Virus record (IMG/VR): IMGVR_UViG_3300009420_000042
Span: 1 to 34,090 of that record
Reading direction: 5' to 3' (one strand)
Source of the DNA: a virus
DNA length: 34,090 nt
Under the pieces are notes generated by a model. The model saw only the letters and a program-made list of their open reading frames with translations. It was not told the origin of the DNA and did no database searches. The position numbers and the translations under genes are program-made. Positions 1 through 9,241 of the stretch are shown piece after piece (the first letter of the stretch is position 1; each line of letters begins with the position of its first letter).

Positions 1-1
1 A

Positions 2-103
2 CAATATCAAGAGTCTGTATATGAAGAGATAATGGGTAGTGATAATGACGTTGAGACCAACCAACGCGTCGATTACACTAATCCATATGACAGTGAACAA
101 TAG
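2..103 (+). CDS. C-terminal end of an upstream gene (5' truncated)
   Basis: An open frame enters from the left edge and stops with TAG at 101-103. The visible tail is acidic and polar (QYQESVYEEIMGSDNDVETN, then about 13 more residues). It overlaps any gp47 start before position 87, which argues that gp47 begins at ATG 87. In T4-like genomes the gene near gp47 can be the late sigma factor gp55, whose C-terminus also has an acidic Y-E-E-S-x-Y stretch. That resemblance is too short to name the gene. What is certain is only that this frame is open for 33 codons. Confidence 0.45.
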   Translation, partial: QYQESVYEEIMGSDNDVETNQRVDYTNPYDSEQ

Positions 104-1154
104 AGAGTTAAATATCACTCAACCTCGAGTGTGTTGTATATCAGATATACATGTTGGAGTTCATCAGAACAGTTCCATGTGGCATGATATAACTCTTACG
201 TGGGGTGAGTGGTTATCTACAGAATTAAAATCACATGACATTAGCGATATAATCATATGCGGAGATTTATTTCATTATAGAGATGAGATCGCGGTTAATA
301 CTATTCATGTGGTTAATGAGCTACTGAAGATATGGAAGGATTTTAATATAGTGATCTTAGCCGGTAATCATGATTCATTCTATAAGGATAGAGTTGATGT
401 TAACTCGCTATCCATACTGAGTGACCGGTCAAATATATCCATCATCGATACACCATGTATGACCCGGGTGTATAACAGAGATTTAATGTTCTGCCCATGG
501 GGTACTAACTCTAATGAACTTGAGTCATGTGATATAATGTTCGGTCACTTCGAGATAACCTCATTCAAGATGAACCACTTCAAGACATGCATGGATGGTA
601 TCTCATCAACTCAACTACTCAAGTATTGTGATCAAGTAATAACTGGTCATTTCCATCACCGAGATGAGCGGGTGTATGATGCTGGTAATATATTATATCT
701 CGGAAATCCTTTTCAGATGGATTTTGGGGATGCTGGAACCAAGAAGGGTTACTACATACTGGACATCCCGGAGTGTAAGTATGAATTCTTTGAGAATGTA
801 ATGTCTCCGATGCATCACAAATTAAAGTTATCTTCTCTAGCAGAAGCAACTAGGATTGATCCACCTCATCAATCTATGATATCAAACAATATAATCAGAC
901 TCATGATAGACCTACATATAATGTCAGACGAGATAGAGATACTAGTCAAGGAGCTATTTAAGTATAATCCATCGATGTTAACAGTTGAGCACTCTATTAA
1001 TTTTGATAACTTTGGGATTGGAGATGATAGTGATTGTGACTTGTCTGGAGTGGATATACCAACAGCAATTGAAGAATTTATAAACATGCTAGATATAGAT
1101 AACAGCGAACAAGTGTTGAAGTATACACTTGAATTATATAATAAATCTAAATGA
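87..1154 (+). CDS. 47: Recombination nuclease subunit gp47 (Mre11/SbcD-like)
   Basis: Metallophosphoesterase subunit of the gp46/gp47 complex, which resects DNA ends for recombination-dependent replication. Counting from the ATG at 87, the Mre11 motifs are in order: SDIHVG (about 19-24), GDLFH (59-63), GNHD (93-96), GHFE (153-156) and GHFHHR (187-192). Length is 355 aa against 339 in T4. The frame is open from GTG 39, but that start would overlap the upstream frame by 65 nt; ATG 87 leaves 17 nt overlap and 18 residues before the first motif. Neither start has a Shine-Dalgarno. The stop overlaps the gp46 start as ATGA, so the two subunits are translationally linked. Function is well supported; only the start is uncertain. 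Confidence 0.93.
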   Translation: MTVNNRELNITQPRVCCISDIHVGVHQNSSMWHDITLTWGEWLSTELKSHDISDIIICGDLFHYRDEIAVNTIHVVNELLKIWKDFNIVILAGNHDSFYKDRVDVNSLSILSDRSNISIIDTPCMTRVYNRDLMFCPWGTNSNELESCDIMFGHFEITSFKMNHFKTCMDGISSTQLLKYCDQVITGHFHHRDERVYDAGNILYLGNPFQMDFGDAGTKKGYYILDIPECKYEFFENVMSPMHHKLKLSSLAEATRIDPPHQSMISNNIIRLMIDLHIMSDEIEILVKELFKYNPSMLTVEHSINFDNFGIGDDSDCDLSGVDIPTAIEEFINMLDIDNSEQVLKYTLELYNKSK

Positions 1155-2956
1155 AATATGTAACATTCAAACGTTTAACAGTTAAGAATTTTCTATCTGT
1201 AGGTGAAGAGAATGTTGAGATAACATTCCCTACAGGGTTGAATATTATAACTGGTTATAATAAAGATAAAGCAGATAGAAGAAATGGTGTAGGTAAGTCT
1301 ACTATAGCGGATGCTATTTTCTTCTCAATATATGGTATCACGATCCGAGATATAAAGAAGGATAATATACCCAATAATATCACTAGTGGTAAGACTGAAG
1401 TTAGTATAGAGTTTGACGTTAAACAGGATTCCATAATAACCGAGTATAAGATAACTAGACTATTGAATCCAAGTAAATGTTTTATATATAAGAATGATGT
1501 AGATATAACTCGCGATTCTATAAACAACACTACAAAGTTTGTATCTGATTTAATATCGAGCTCACCTGAGGTGTTTCAGAATTGTGTTATAATGACTATA
1601 AACAACACTGTACCATTCATGGGAAAGAAGAAGCTCGACAAGCGTAAGTTTATTGAAGGAATCTTGAACTTAGAGATGTTCAGCACTATGTTGACTAGCT
1701 GTAGAACAGAATATAATGAGATTCAACGAGATTTCAATATCGAGTGTGGTAAATATGAAGCTACATCAAATCAAATCCAATCGATCGAATCTCAGCGTAA
1801 CAACCAGAGGTCATCTGTAGATAAACGAAAAGCAGAATTAGCTAATAGGTTGAGTTCTAATGATAGTGAGATTGAGACACTCAAGAAAAAGTCACAAATA
1901 TCTATAGATAAGAGCATATCAGAGTACAATAATATAGTCAATAAATATGAATCTGCATTAACTACATGTAATGATAAGAAAGACTCTCTGAAAAATGAGA
2001 CATATATTATCAATGCTAATATAAACACACTCCGAGTGAAGTTGAAATCTATAGAGACCGGTACTATATGCCCCTCCTGCCATCAACCTATATCCACACA
2101 TACACATGAGAAGCTAACACAAGAGAAGGTAGATGTCGAGAGTAATATATCAAGTGACATAAACAAGCTAAATGATATTGAGATCAGATTGCAAAAGGCT
2201 GCTGCAGTAGAGGATACTCTACGATCCAACATAACTAAAACTCAATGTATTATAAATGAGCAAGCAATAAAGCTTAAGGAGAAGGACGGTATATTGAGCA
2301 GATTAAATCAATTGGAGCAATGGAACAAAGAGATAATCAGTGATATTGAGGATACGAAAACTCAAATTGATACATTTGATAAGATGTCAGACGATCTCAA
2401 TACTAATCTCCAACAAGTACAACTCGATATAAATAAGATTAAAACTAAAATAACTCTCTTAGATGTAGTGAAGTTTATTGTATCTGAAGAGGGTGTGAAG
2501 TCATATATTGTGAAGAAGATATTACAACTACTGAACAGTCGGCTGGCGTATTATCTCAAGCAGATGGACAGTAATTGCGTGTGTGTATTCAATGAATACT
2601 TTGAAGAGCAGATTATCGATGACAAGGGGAAGGTATTATCGTACTTTAATTTTAGTGGTGCTGAGAAGAAGAATATCGATTTAGCTTGTCTCTTCGCATT
2701 CATGGACATCCGAAGAATGCAAGGAGATGTTGCCTTCAACTTCAATATATACGATGAGTTGTTTGACAGTAGTCTAGATGAAAGAGGAGTTGAGTTGGTC
2801 ATTGATATACTGAATGAGAGAGTAGATAAGTACAATGAATGTATTATGGTTATAAGTCACCGGAAGGAGAGTCAAAAACTAGCCACCGGTGAGGTTATAT
2901 TCTTAGAGAAGAGCAACGGAGTTACAACCCGCGTGATGAACGTGTCAGATATATAG
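1151..2956 (+). CDS. 46: Recombination nuclease ATPase subunit gp46 (Rad50/SbcC-like)
   Basis: SMC-type ATPase partner of gp47. The 601 aa protein has Walker A (NGVGKST, about 45-51), a long coiled-coil region with a zinc hook CPSC at 307-310, an ABC signature (FSGAEKK, 501-507), Walker B (IYDE, 533-536) and an H-loop histidine in VISHR (570). T4 gp46 is 560 aa. The Walker A loop carries an insertion before the glycine: GYNKDKADRRNGVGKS has more residues than the usual GxNGxGKS spacing, as in other gp46 proteins. It overlaps the gp47 stop by 4 nt and is followed within 5 nt by a glycosyltransferase gene. Confidence 0.95.
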   Translation: MKYVTFKRLTVKNFLSVGEENVEITFPTGLNIITGYNKDKADRRNGVGKSTIADAIFFSIYGITIRDIKKDNIPNNITSGKTEVSIEFDVKQDSIITEYKITRLLNPSKCFIYKNDVDITRDSINNTTKFVSDLISSSPEVFQNCVIMTINNTVPFMGKKKLDKRKFIEGILNLEMFSTMLTSCRTEYNEIQRDFNIECGKYEATSNQIQSIESQRNNQRSSVDKRKAELANRLSSNDSEIETLKKKSQISIDKSISEYNNIVNKYESALTTCNDKKDSLKNETYIINANINTLRVKLKSIETGTICPSCHQPISTHTHEKLTQEKVDVESNISSDINKLNDIEIRLQKAAAVEDTLRSNITKTQCIINEQAIKLKEKDGILSRLNQLEQWNKEIISDIEDTKTQIDTFDKMSDDLNTNLQQVQLDINKIKTKITLLDVVKFIVSEEGVKSYIVKKILQLLNSRLAYYLKQMDSNCVCVFNEYFEEQIIDDKGKVLSYFNFSGAEKKNIDLACLFAFMDIRRMQGDVAFNFNIYDELFDSSLDERGVELVIDILNERVDKYNECIMVISHRKESQKLATGEVIFLEKSNGVTTRVMNVSDI

Positions 2957-2960
2957 TATT

Positions 2961-4142
2961 ATGTATGGTACAACTATAGGGACACCAATGGGATCAGTTA
3001 TAACAAACCCGATCAATACCAATACTAATGCCAGGCCGGTTAACACCCCAGTACGAGGTGTAAATTACATCGCAGATTACGGGGGTTGTGGTCATTGGCG
3101 AATGCTATGGCCGAGTCATCATCTTCAAGCCACTCAACAAGCAATTATTCATAATACATCAACAATGATAACCTCTGAAAATTATTATAAAGATGTTGAT
3201 ACTATTAGAGTGCAAAGACAGGTCACCAAGTCTCAATTCTCATTCTTCAAGATACTCAAAAAGATCGCATCCGCTCATAATATACGAATAATATATGAGA
3301 TTGATGACGTGTTTATATATGATGATATACCCAAATATAATAAGCTTAGATCAGCATACAGCGACCCAGAGATTATGAAATGTGGCATTGCTATCATGCA
3401 AGAGTGTGATGAGGTCACGGTTACATGCGAATATATGAAGGAGTACTATAGTCAATATTGTTATAGAGTAACAGTTATACCGAATTACATGCCGAAGCAT
3501 ACATACGATAGATTTTACTGTGAGGACAAACTAGCGTTAAACTATAATACTAATGTAAAGAAGAGAAGAAAGCCTCGAGTCGTATACGCTGCAAGCGGTT
3601 GTCACTTTGACACCACTGGACAGAATAAATATAGGGATGATTTCGAGCATGTGAATGATGCAATCCGGAGAACAGTGTCTGACTTTCAATGGGTCTTCCT
3701 TGGTGCATTTCCCATACCATTGAGAGATTTAATACGGAGCAAGAAGATAGAATTCCATCCATGGGTCTCTCTTCCAGGTTATGTGCAGAAAATTATTGAC
3801 CTGAAGCCAAACGCGATGATAGCTCCGCTAACTGATAATATATTCAACAGATGTAAGAGTGATTTGAAGTTCATAGAATCTTCCGCGCTAGGAATACCTG
3901 TAGTGTGTCAAGATCTAGTAACATATGATAATGCACATATCAAGTTCACCACTGGTGACGATATGATAGCTCAGCTCAACACATTATTCACCGATAAATC
4001 AAAATACATGACACATTGTAGAAACGCGCGTAAGTATGCAGAGACGAGATGGTTAGATGATCATATAGATAAATATTACGAACTATATAAGCACTCATAT
4101 AAGCATGCCGACAGAAAGAGCTTGAACTTAATACAGATGTAG
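2961..4142 (+). CDS. GT-B fold glycosyltransferase (GT4-like)
   Basis: Predicted sugar transferase, 393 aa. The N-terminal half has a Gly/aromatic loop (YGGCGHWRMLWP, about 40-51) and IYEIDD (111-116), both common in phage and bacterial GT-B enzymes. The C-terminal half has the nucleotide-sugar site region KSDLKFIESSALGIPVV (about 299-315), where the glutamate and the following small residues match the E-x7-E element. The acceptor is unknown; DNA bases, virion protein or host surface glycan are all possible. It sits between gp46 and gp43, where T4 has gp45, gp44, gp62 and regA; here gp45 is elsewhere in the window and clamp loader genes are not seen. No signal peptide or membrane segment is visible. 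Confidence 0.75.
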   Translation: MYGTTIGTPMGSVITNPINTNTNARPVNTPVRGVNYIADYGGCGHWRMLWPSHHLQATQQAIIHNTSTMITSENYYKDVDTIRVQRQVTKSQFSFFKILKKIASAHNIRIIYEIDDVFIYDDIPKYNKLRSAYSDPEIMKCGIAIMQECDEVTVTCEYMKEYYSQYCYRVTVIPNYMPKHTYDRFYCEDKLALNYNTNVKKRRKPRVVYAASGCHFDTTGQNKYRDDFEHVNDAIRRTVSDFQWVFLGAFPIPLRDLIRSKKIEFHPWVSLPGYVQKIIDLKPNAMIAPLTDNIFNRCKSDLKFIESSALGIPVVCQDLVTYDNAHIKFTTGDDMIAQLNTLFTDKSKYMTHCRNARKYAETRWLDDHIDKYYELYKHSYKHADRKSLNLIQM

Positions 4143-4156
4143 TTTATTATAGTATA

Positions 4157-6727
4157 ATGTATAGAAATATTGTATATAACAAGCAATCTAAATCCATCTG
4201 TCTATTAACATGGGACAAGGATGGGAACCGAGTTAACGTTAATGCTAGCTATGAACCTTATTTATATATTGAGACTCGGGAGAAGACATCGAATATATCG
4301 CTATTCGATACATACTTAAAGAAAAAGTCATTCACTAGCCCATCTCACCGATATAGATTTATTAAAGAACTAGCCACGGATAGAATATTCGAGAACATTA
4401 GATGGGATCAACAGTTTTTGATTGATGTATTCATGCATGAGAACGAAAAGCCTGAGTTCACCAAGCAACCTCTCAAGACATGGTTCTTAGATATAGAGAC
4501 TTACAGCCCTGGTGAATTCCCAGTACCTGATAAAGCTGCAGATAGTATCAATGTTATCACTGTATTTGACTCATTAACTAAGAGCTTCACTACATGGGGA
4601 ACCAAGAAACTGAAGACTCCTATCAAGAATTGCAAATATATATTCTGTCCTACAGAGTTTGAGTTGTTACAAAAATTTCTAGCTACTATACACGCTGAAA
4701 GCCCGGATGTACTATCAGGTTGGAATAGTGAATTCTTTGATATACCTTATATTGTCAACAGAGTTGCAAAGATACTTGGAGAGAAGTCCTGTCATCTACT
4801 GTCACCTGTAGGTACAGTATATCCTCGTAACATTCGAACACAATTCGGTCGAGAAGCAGTGAGATGGTTTATTGATGGTATCTCCTGCATTGACTACTTA
4901 GATGTATATAAGAAGTTTTCTGTTGGATTGAGAGAGTCATATAAACTTGACGCTATTGCGTCTAGGGAGCTAGGTGAGAGGAAGGTTGAGTATGGTAATA
5001 TAAACCTAGCGACTCTAGCTGATGAGGACTGGCAGACCTTCGTTGAGTATAACATACAGGATGTAAACTTGTTAGTTCGTATGGAGCATAAGCTTAGATA
5101 TATGGAGCTACTTCGCATGCTAGCGTATACCGGGTTGACTACATTTGAGTCTGCTATGGGTACATTACCTGTCATAACAGGTGCATCGGTTATAGCTTCT
5201 AGAAAGAAAGGAAAAATCCTACCAACATTCACAAAGAATGGGTCAGATGGTCAGTATGAAGGTGCATATGTAGGTGAGCCACAGAAGGGTTTTCAGAGAG
5301 ACATTATATCATTTGATGCGAATAGTCTGTATCCGAACACCATGATCACCCTCAACCTATCACCTGAAACCAAGGTTGGTAAGATTATAGATTCAAACTC
5401 TGATGAAGTGATAGTTAGACTCGAAACCGGTAAGGTTCATAAGTTTACTCCGGATAAATTCTATGAATATGTCAAGGTAGAACAACTGGCAATCACACGA
5501 GCTAAAGTACTATTCAGTCAAAAGCAAAAAGGTATAATTCCTGAGATTGTTGATAAGATATACAAATCTCGTGTTGATATCAAGAAAGAGCTGAAGGTAT
5601 TAAAATTGAAATTGAGCAAGATGAAGAAGTCAGATCCAGATTATACTGATACTGACACCGAGATGACCAGACTAGACATCAAGCAATTCACATTGAAGAT
5701 TCTCATCAACACAGTATATGGTTACTTTGGTAACAAGTATGCACCGATCGGAGACGCTGATATAGCCAGGAGTATTACACTAACTGGTCAAGCTGTAATT
5801 AAGCAATCGAACATAATCCTTCAAGAGTATATTAAGGATAATTCGAGTGGAGATTATAAAGATAAAAATCCTATCATATACAACGACACAGACTCGAGTT
5901 ATATATCAATTGAATCCTTACTGAAGTCTAAAGATATACCATTCTCAGAGAATGGTATCATAACCAAAGAAGCCATCCTCGAGGCAGATAAGATTGAGGA
6001 TTATCTAAATCGCGAGATATACAAATGGGCGACATCTAGTCTGAATAGTATTGATCCTAGGTTTGTATTTAAACGAGAAGCGATGAGTGACTCCGGTATA
6101 TTTCTCGCTAAAAAAAGATATGTTCTTCACATGCTAGATGATGAAGGTATACCCTGTAGTAAGTTCAAATATACAGGAGTTGAAGTAGTTAGAACCACCA
6201 TGCCTAACAGTATAAAACCTCATGTAAAATCAATAATCGAGACCATGTTGATGACTCGAAGTTTATCTCAAACCAATGAGAAGTTTCAAATTGTATATGA
6301 CCAATTCAAATCTCTACCTGTCGAGGATTATGCATTTGTGATGGGTGTGAAAGATTACAATAAGTATGCAGATAAATGCACACACTTCAATACGGTCAAA
6401 GGCATGCCTATTCACGTTAAGTCTGCTTATATACACAACCTTCTTTTAGATGAATATAATATTGATAAAACATATGAGAGGATTTCATCCGGAGACAAGA
6501 TTAGATATTTTTATCTCAAGACACCTAATAAGTTTGGTGTTAAGAGTTTAGCGTACAAGCACTACTTACCTCCGGAGTTTCTAGAAGACTTCTCTCCAGA
6601 CATTGAATTAATGTTCGATAAGATTGTGTATAATGTGATAGAGAGATTTTACGAAGGAGTTGGTTGGAACTTGAGAAAACCTGGTCAACAGCTACAAACT
6701 GACCTGTTTGATCTACTAGCTATATAG
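4157..6727 (+). CDS. 43: DNA polymerase gp43 (family B)
   Basis: Replicative polymerase with proofreading exonuclease, 856 aa (T4: 898). Exonuclease motifs: Exo I LDIET (111-115), Exo II GWNSEFFDIPYI (188-199), Exo III YNIQD (298-302). Polymerase motifs: A, DANSLYP (387-393); B, K514...N518 then YG (521-522); C, YNDTDS (575-580). All catalytic aspartates are present (112, 302, 387, 577, 579). The C-terminus ends QLQTDLFDLLAI, resembling a sliding-clamp binding peptide. The start codon lies inside a TATAATG string, but no -35 element is positioned for it. No intein or split is seen. It follows the glycosyltransferase by 14 nt. Confidence 0.97.
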   Translation: MYRNIVYNKQSKSICLLTWDKDGNRVNVNASYEPYLYIETREKTSNISLFDTYLKKKSFTSPSHRYRFIKELATDRIFENIRWDQQFLIDVFMHENEKPEFTKQPLKTWFLDIETYSPGEFPVPDKAADSINVITVFDSLTKSFTTWGTKKLKTPIKNCKYIFCPTEFELLQKFLATIHAESPDVLSGWNSEFFDIPYIVNRVAKILGEKSCHLLSPVGTVYPRNIRTQFGREAVRWFIDGISCIDYLDVYKKFSVGLRESYKLDAIASRELGERKVEYGNINLATLADEDWQTFVEYNIQDVNLLVRMEHKLRYMELLRMLAYTGLTTFESAMGTLPVITGASVIASRKKGKILPTFTKNGSDGQYEGAYVGEPQKGFQRDIISFDANSLYPNTMITLNLSPETKVGKIIDSNSDEVIVRLETGKVHKFTPDKFYEYVKVEQLAITRAKVLFSQKQKGIIPEIVDKIYKSRVDIKKELKVLKLKLSKMKKSDPDYTDTDTEMTRLDIKQFTLKILINTVYGYFGNKYAPIGDADIARSITLTGQAVIKQSNIILQEYIKDNSSGDYKDKNPIIYNDTDSSYISIESLLKSKDIPFSENGIITKEAILEADKIEDYLNREIYKWATSSLNSIDPRFVFKREAMSDSGIFLAKKRYVLHMLDDEGIPCSKFKYTGVEVVRTTMPNSIKPHVKSIIETMLMTRSLSQTNEKFQIVYDQFKSLPVEDYAFVMGVKDYNKYADKCTHFNTVKGMPIHVKSAYIHNLLLDEYNIDKTYERISSGDKIRYFYLKTPNKFGVKSLAYKHYLPPEFLEDFSPDIELMFDKIVYNVIERFYEGVGWNLRKPGQQLQTDLFDLLAI

Positions 6728-6760
6728 TTGATTTATATATAACGATTACTATATATTGGT

Positions 6761-7147
6761 ATGAAACTAGTAGCAATCGTTGATAGTGTAGGTAGAGTTA
6801 TATTAGGTCGTCATGATGTACAAGCAAGTACAAAAGCACAACTGAATTTAAGAAATCCCGCTGTCGTAAATATTCAAGTAGATCAACAATCTGGTCAAAT
6901 CTCTGTGCAGTTGATTCCGTACATTTTTCGTGAATTCGTGAGAGCTGAAAAACGCGCAGATGGTGTTTCATGGAATTTCCAGAAACAATCTATAACAACC
7001 AGCAACGATCTTCACCTGGAAGATAATATACTTGATCAATATACCAAAATATTTGAATCAATAGATGTTGATCAGGGAGAGATTGTAGAAGAAATCAAAG
7101 AACCAGACACTGTTCAACCAGTAGAGTTATTTGATGAGGTAAAATAA
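6761..7147 (+). CDS. Conserved small T4-like protein, function unknown
   Basis: 128 aa. The N-terminal half (MKLVAIVDSVGRVILGRH) looks like a compact beta-rich fold: VVNIQVDQQSGQISVQLIPY gives alternating strands. The C-terminal 40 residues are acidic (DVDQGEIVEEIKEPDTVQPV). I recall similar small proteins near replication genes of marine T4-likes but cannot assign a function. It is the last gene before a rho-independent terminator, so it closes the gp47-gp43 transcription unit. No cysteine clusters, membrane segments or nucleotide-binding motifs are visible. Confidence 0.75.
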   Translation: MKLVAIVDSVGRVILGRHDVQASTKAQLNLRNPAVVNIQVDQQSGQISVQLIPYIFREFVRAEKRADGVSWNFQKQSITTSNDLHLEDNILDQYTKIFESIDVDQGEIVEEIKEPDTVQPVELFDEVK

Positions 7148-7170
7148 TTCTCAACAACTATACACAACAT

Positions 7171-7196
7171 AAAAGGAGGGTAATTCCTCTTTTTTT
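7171..7196 (+). terminator. Rho-independent terminator after the gp43 block
   Basis: AAAAGGAGG, a 6-nt loop (GTAATT), then CCTCTTTTTTT. The GC core GGAGG/CCTC(T) forms the stem, with one G-T wobble, and is followed by seven T. It lies 23 nt after the stop at 7147 and before the sulfotransferase-like gene. Confidence 0.85.
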
Positions 7197-7216
7197 GTGT
7201 AAACTAAGATACTAAT

Positions 7217-7912
7217 ATGAATCAATATGAAGTATTTATTTATTGCGGAGGTAAGTGCGGTAGCATGACTCTTGTAAATACATTCAGCTTCTATAATTAT
7301 AGAACATTACATGTACATGGTGAAGAACAATTTCGGGAAGAGTATGGAGATTCTATATTCGATGTGATTGATCATAGTGATTATAATAAAATATACTTTA
7401 TTGATAGTTATAGATTACCGATTGAAAGAAAAATATCTAGCTTTTTTGAAAATATAAAACTACATGTACCTGACTATGTGAGTAAAACTACACTCGAATT
7501 AATCTCATACTTTAATGAAAACTTAATCAACACCATTGAGGATTATCATCCAATAAATGAAATAATGACTCATGACAATATACCCACATTCACCGCAATG
7601 GATTTCGAGAATAGATATAATATTGTTGAAGGTAATAATCGTGTGTATATAAAATTACTATTCAGAGATATACACAAATGGAGCTCTATCTTAACCACTA
7701 TATTTGGGGTAGATATCATACTTATGAATCAAAATACAACTAAAGATAAAGATATATATCCAGTATATGAGGAATTCCTCTCAAGATATCTAGTACCTGT
7801 ATCATATATTGATGATATTTTGAGTGAAGATGCTGAATTTAAAATATATAATACAGAACAAGAACAAGAAGAATATATTCAAAAATGGAGATACTTATCA
7901 AAGACTAACTAA
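7217..7912 (+). CDS. Sulfotransferase-like protein
   Basis: 231 aa. The N-terminus FIYCGGKCGSMTLVNTF (about 7-23) resembles the PAPS-binding 5'-phosphosulfate loop of sulfotransferases (G-x-x-x-S-G-T/S-T/M-x-L after a beta strand). IDSYRLPIERKISSFFENI (about 62-80) resembles the 3'-phosphate motif R-D-P-x-x-R-x-x-S. On this basis it may transfer sulfate to a glycan, but it could be a related capsule-synthesis P-loop protein without that activity. The gene stands alone: a terminator precedes it and the uvsX promoter follows. Its base composition is visibly more AT-rich than uvsX, which fits an acquired cargo gene. No catalytic residue can be assigned with certainty. Confidence 0.5.
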   Translation: MNQYEVFIYCGGKCGSMTLVNTFSFYNYRTLHVHGEEQFREEYGDSIFDVIDHSDYNKIYFIDSYRLPIERKISSFFENIKLHVPDYVSKTTLELISYFNENLINTIEDYHPINEIMTHDNIPTFTAMDFENRYNIVEGNNRVYIKLLFRDIHKWSSILTTIFGVDIILMNQNTTKDKDIYPVYEEFLSRYLVPVSYIDDILSEDAEFKIYNTEQEQEEYIQKWRYLSKTN

Positions 7913-7935
7913 ACACTCAATTTCTCCCTTTTTAT

Positions 7936-7964
7936 TTGCATTACACAAGATCACATCTTATAAT
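7936..7964 (+). promoter_or_regulatory. Sigma70-type promoter of uvsX
   Basis: TTGCAT (7936-7941), 17-nt spacer, TATAAT (7959-7964). Expected transcription start is about 7971, five bases before the uvsX ATG. The first ten bases, TTGCATTACA, are identical to the gp32 promoter at 14804. Confidence 0.8.
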
Positions 7965-7975
7965 GTATATACAAT

Positions 7976-9034
7976 ATGAGTATAGATAAGAATATTTTAA
8001 AATGCTTCGATAAACTAGATAAACTCAACCCAGAAGCTAAGCTTCTATCTGAGTCGTCACTAAGCACTGTTACAGAGTGGCATGATACCGGTTGTATGGT
8101 TTTGAACGCGATCATCTCAGGTAGTCTGTATGGAGGTCTCCCCATGGGTCGAATCACAGGTTTCGCTGGTCCGAGTCAAGCTGGTAAGACATACATAACC
8201 AATAAAATCTTAGCAAAAGCACAACAAGCAGGTATCATGCCGGTTATATTTGACACAGAGATGGCTGTTGATGAAGCTGCATGCAGAGCAGTAGGTCTTG
8301 ATCCAACAAAAGTTAAATACGTTCCAGTTCAGACAGTTGAGGAATGCCGGAACCAATTAGTTTCATTCCTTGATAGTGTTCATGAAGCTAAGATGCACGG
8401 TAAGTTCATAGTGTGTATAGACAGTCTTGGTAACTTGGCTAGCCAGAAGGAAATAGATGACGTAGAGAAAGGTAAGACAGCTATGGATATGGGCACTAGA
8501 GCAAAAGGTCTGAAGAGTATGATGAGAACTCTCACATTCAAAGCCGCAAAAGCAAATGTAACTGTTTTGTTTGTAAATCATACATATGATGACCCTGGTG
8601 CAATGTTCCCGACTCTAGTGAAGAGTCAGAGCGGTGGTAAGGGTCCGGTATATTTATCAAGTGTGTTAGTTCAGTTGGCAAAAAGAGACGAGAAGAAGGA
8701 TGTCAATAATTCTAATGATGAGATACTACCCGAAGCAAATAAATACAGTGGAGTTACACTCCGAGCTCTCACTATTAAGAATAGATTTATACCTCCGTTC
8801 CTCGAAGGTGAGATGTATTTAAATTTTAAAACTGGGCTGGATATGTATAGCGGACTGAGAGAGATGGCTATAAATCACGGTGTTATCATACAAAACGGAT
8901 CTACATACACTCTACCTAATGGTGAAAAACTAGGGTATTATAAGAACTGGAGTAAGGATAAGGCTCTATGGGATGAGCATATATTACCACCTCTAGAGGA
9001 GAAGTTGAAAGCTACCTTTAAGTATGGTGATTAA
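7976..9034 (+). CDS. uvsX: RecA-like recombinase UvsX
   Basis: Strand-exchange recombinase acting with gp32 and gp46/47 in recombination-dependent replication, 352 aa (T4: 391). Walker A is GPSQAGKT (65-72), the catalytic glutamate lies in FDTEMAVD (E95), Walker B is FIVCIDSLGN (144-153, D149), and the DNA-binding L2 region is around SQSGGKGPVYLSS (217-229). The C-terminal KNRFIPPF is typical of phage UvsX. It has its own promoter and almost no leader; there is no Shine-Dalgarno. The stop codon overlaps the stop of the minus-strand gene 9031-9207 in the palindrome TTAA. Confidence 0.95.
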   Translation: MSIDKNILKCFDKLDKLNPEAKLLSESSLSTVTEWHDTGCMVLNAIISGSLYGGLPMGRITGFAGPSQAGKTYITNKILAKAQQAGIMPVIFDTEMAVDEAACRAVGLDPTKVKYVPVQTVEECRNQLVSFLDSVHEAKMHGKFIVCIDSLGNLASQKEIDDVEKGKTAMDMGTRAKGLKSMMRTLTFKAAKANVTVLFVNHTYDDPGAMFPTLVKSQSGGKGPVYLSSVLVQLAKRDEKKDVNNSNDEILPEANKYSGVTLRALTIKNRFIPPFLEGEMYLNFKTGLDMYSGLREMAINHGVIIQNGSTYTLPNGEKLGYYKNWSKDKALWDEHILPPLEEKLKATFKYGD

Positions 9035-9207
9035 CGCTTGACATCTTCAACAGACACCATACCTTTTCTGATGAATTGCCCAGATGTAGGACAAATCCAA
9101 TGAGCCTCTGTATAAATCTTACCTCTATACTCTCTTACCTTAATCCTAGGTTTGCTGAGAGCGCCAGAGTAAGGTGATAAAATTGATTGTGGTTTTACTG
9201 TATCCAT
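9031..9207 (-). CDS. Small late protein, 58 aa, conserved type, function unknown
   Basis: A complete minus-strand frame fills the gap between uvsX and queC: ATG at 9207, TAA at 9031-9033. The protein begins MDTVKPQSILSPYSGALSKP and continues through IYTEAHWICPTSGQFIRKG to end EDVKR. The S-P-x-S-G...KPRIKV...EAHW.CPTSGQFI layout looks like a compact domain rather than noise. Independent support is a T4-type late promoter (CTAAATA) exactly 5 nt before the ATG, and a stop shared head-on with uvsX. Only one cysteine is present, so no zinc site. Probably a late or virion-associated protein by its promoter; otherwise unknown. Confidence 0.75.
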   Translation of the reverse strand: MDTVKPQSILSPYSGALSKPRIKVREYRGKIYTEAHWICPTSGQFIRKGMVSVEDVKR

Positions 9208-9212
9208 ATAAT

Positions 9213-9220
9213 TATTTAGT
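9213..9220 (-). promoter_or_regulatory. Late promoter ACTAAATA for the 58-aa minus gene
   Basis: Reading the minus strand: ACTAAATA, 5 nt, then ATG at 9207. With the T4 late geometry (box at -13 to -6) the first transcribed base is the A of the ATG. Confidence 0.65.
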
Positions 9221-9241
9221 CGCCTTAAGCTAATTTTATAT

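Noticed and set aside
39-86. GTG 39 as the gp47 start
   Set aside because: It would overlap the upstream open frame (stop at 103) by 65 nt and add 16 residues with no family match; ATG 87 fits better.
3622-3639. AATAAATA plus ATG inside the GT-B gene
   Set aside because: The ATG is out of frame and opens only five codons; the box is chance in AT-rich coding sequence.
4153-4158. TATAAT overlapping the gp43 ATG as a promoter
   Set aside because: The box would put the transcript start inside the gene, and no -35 hexamer is spaced for it.
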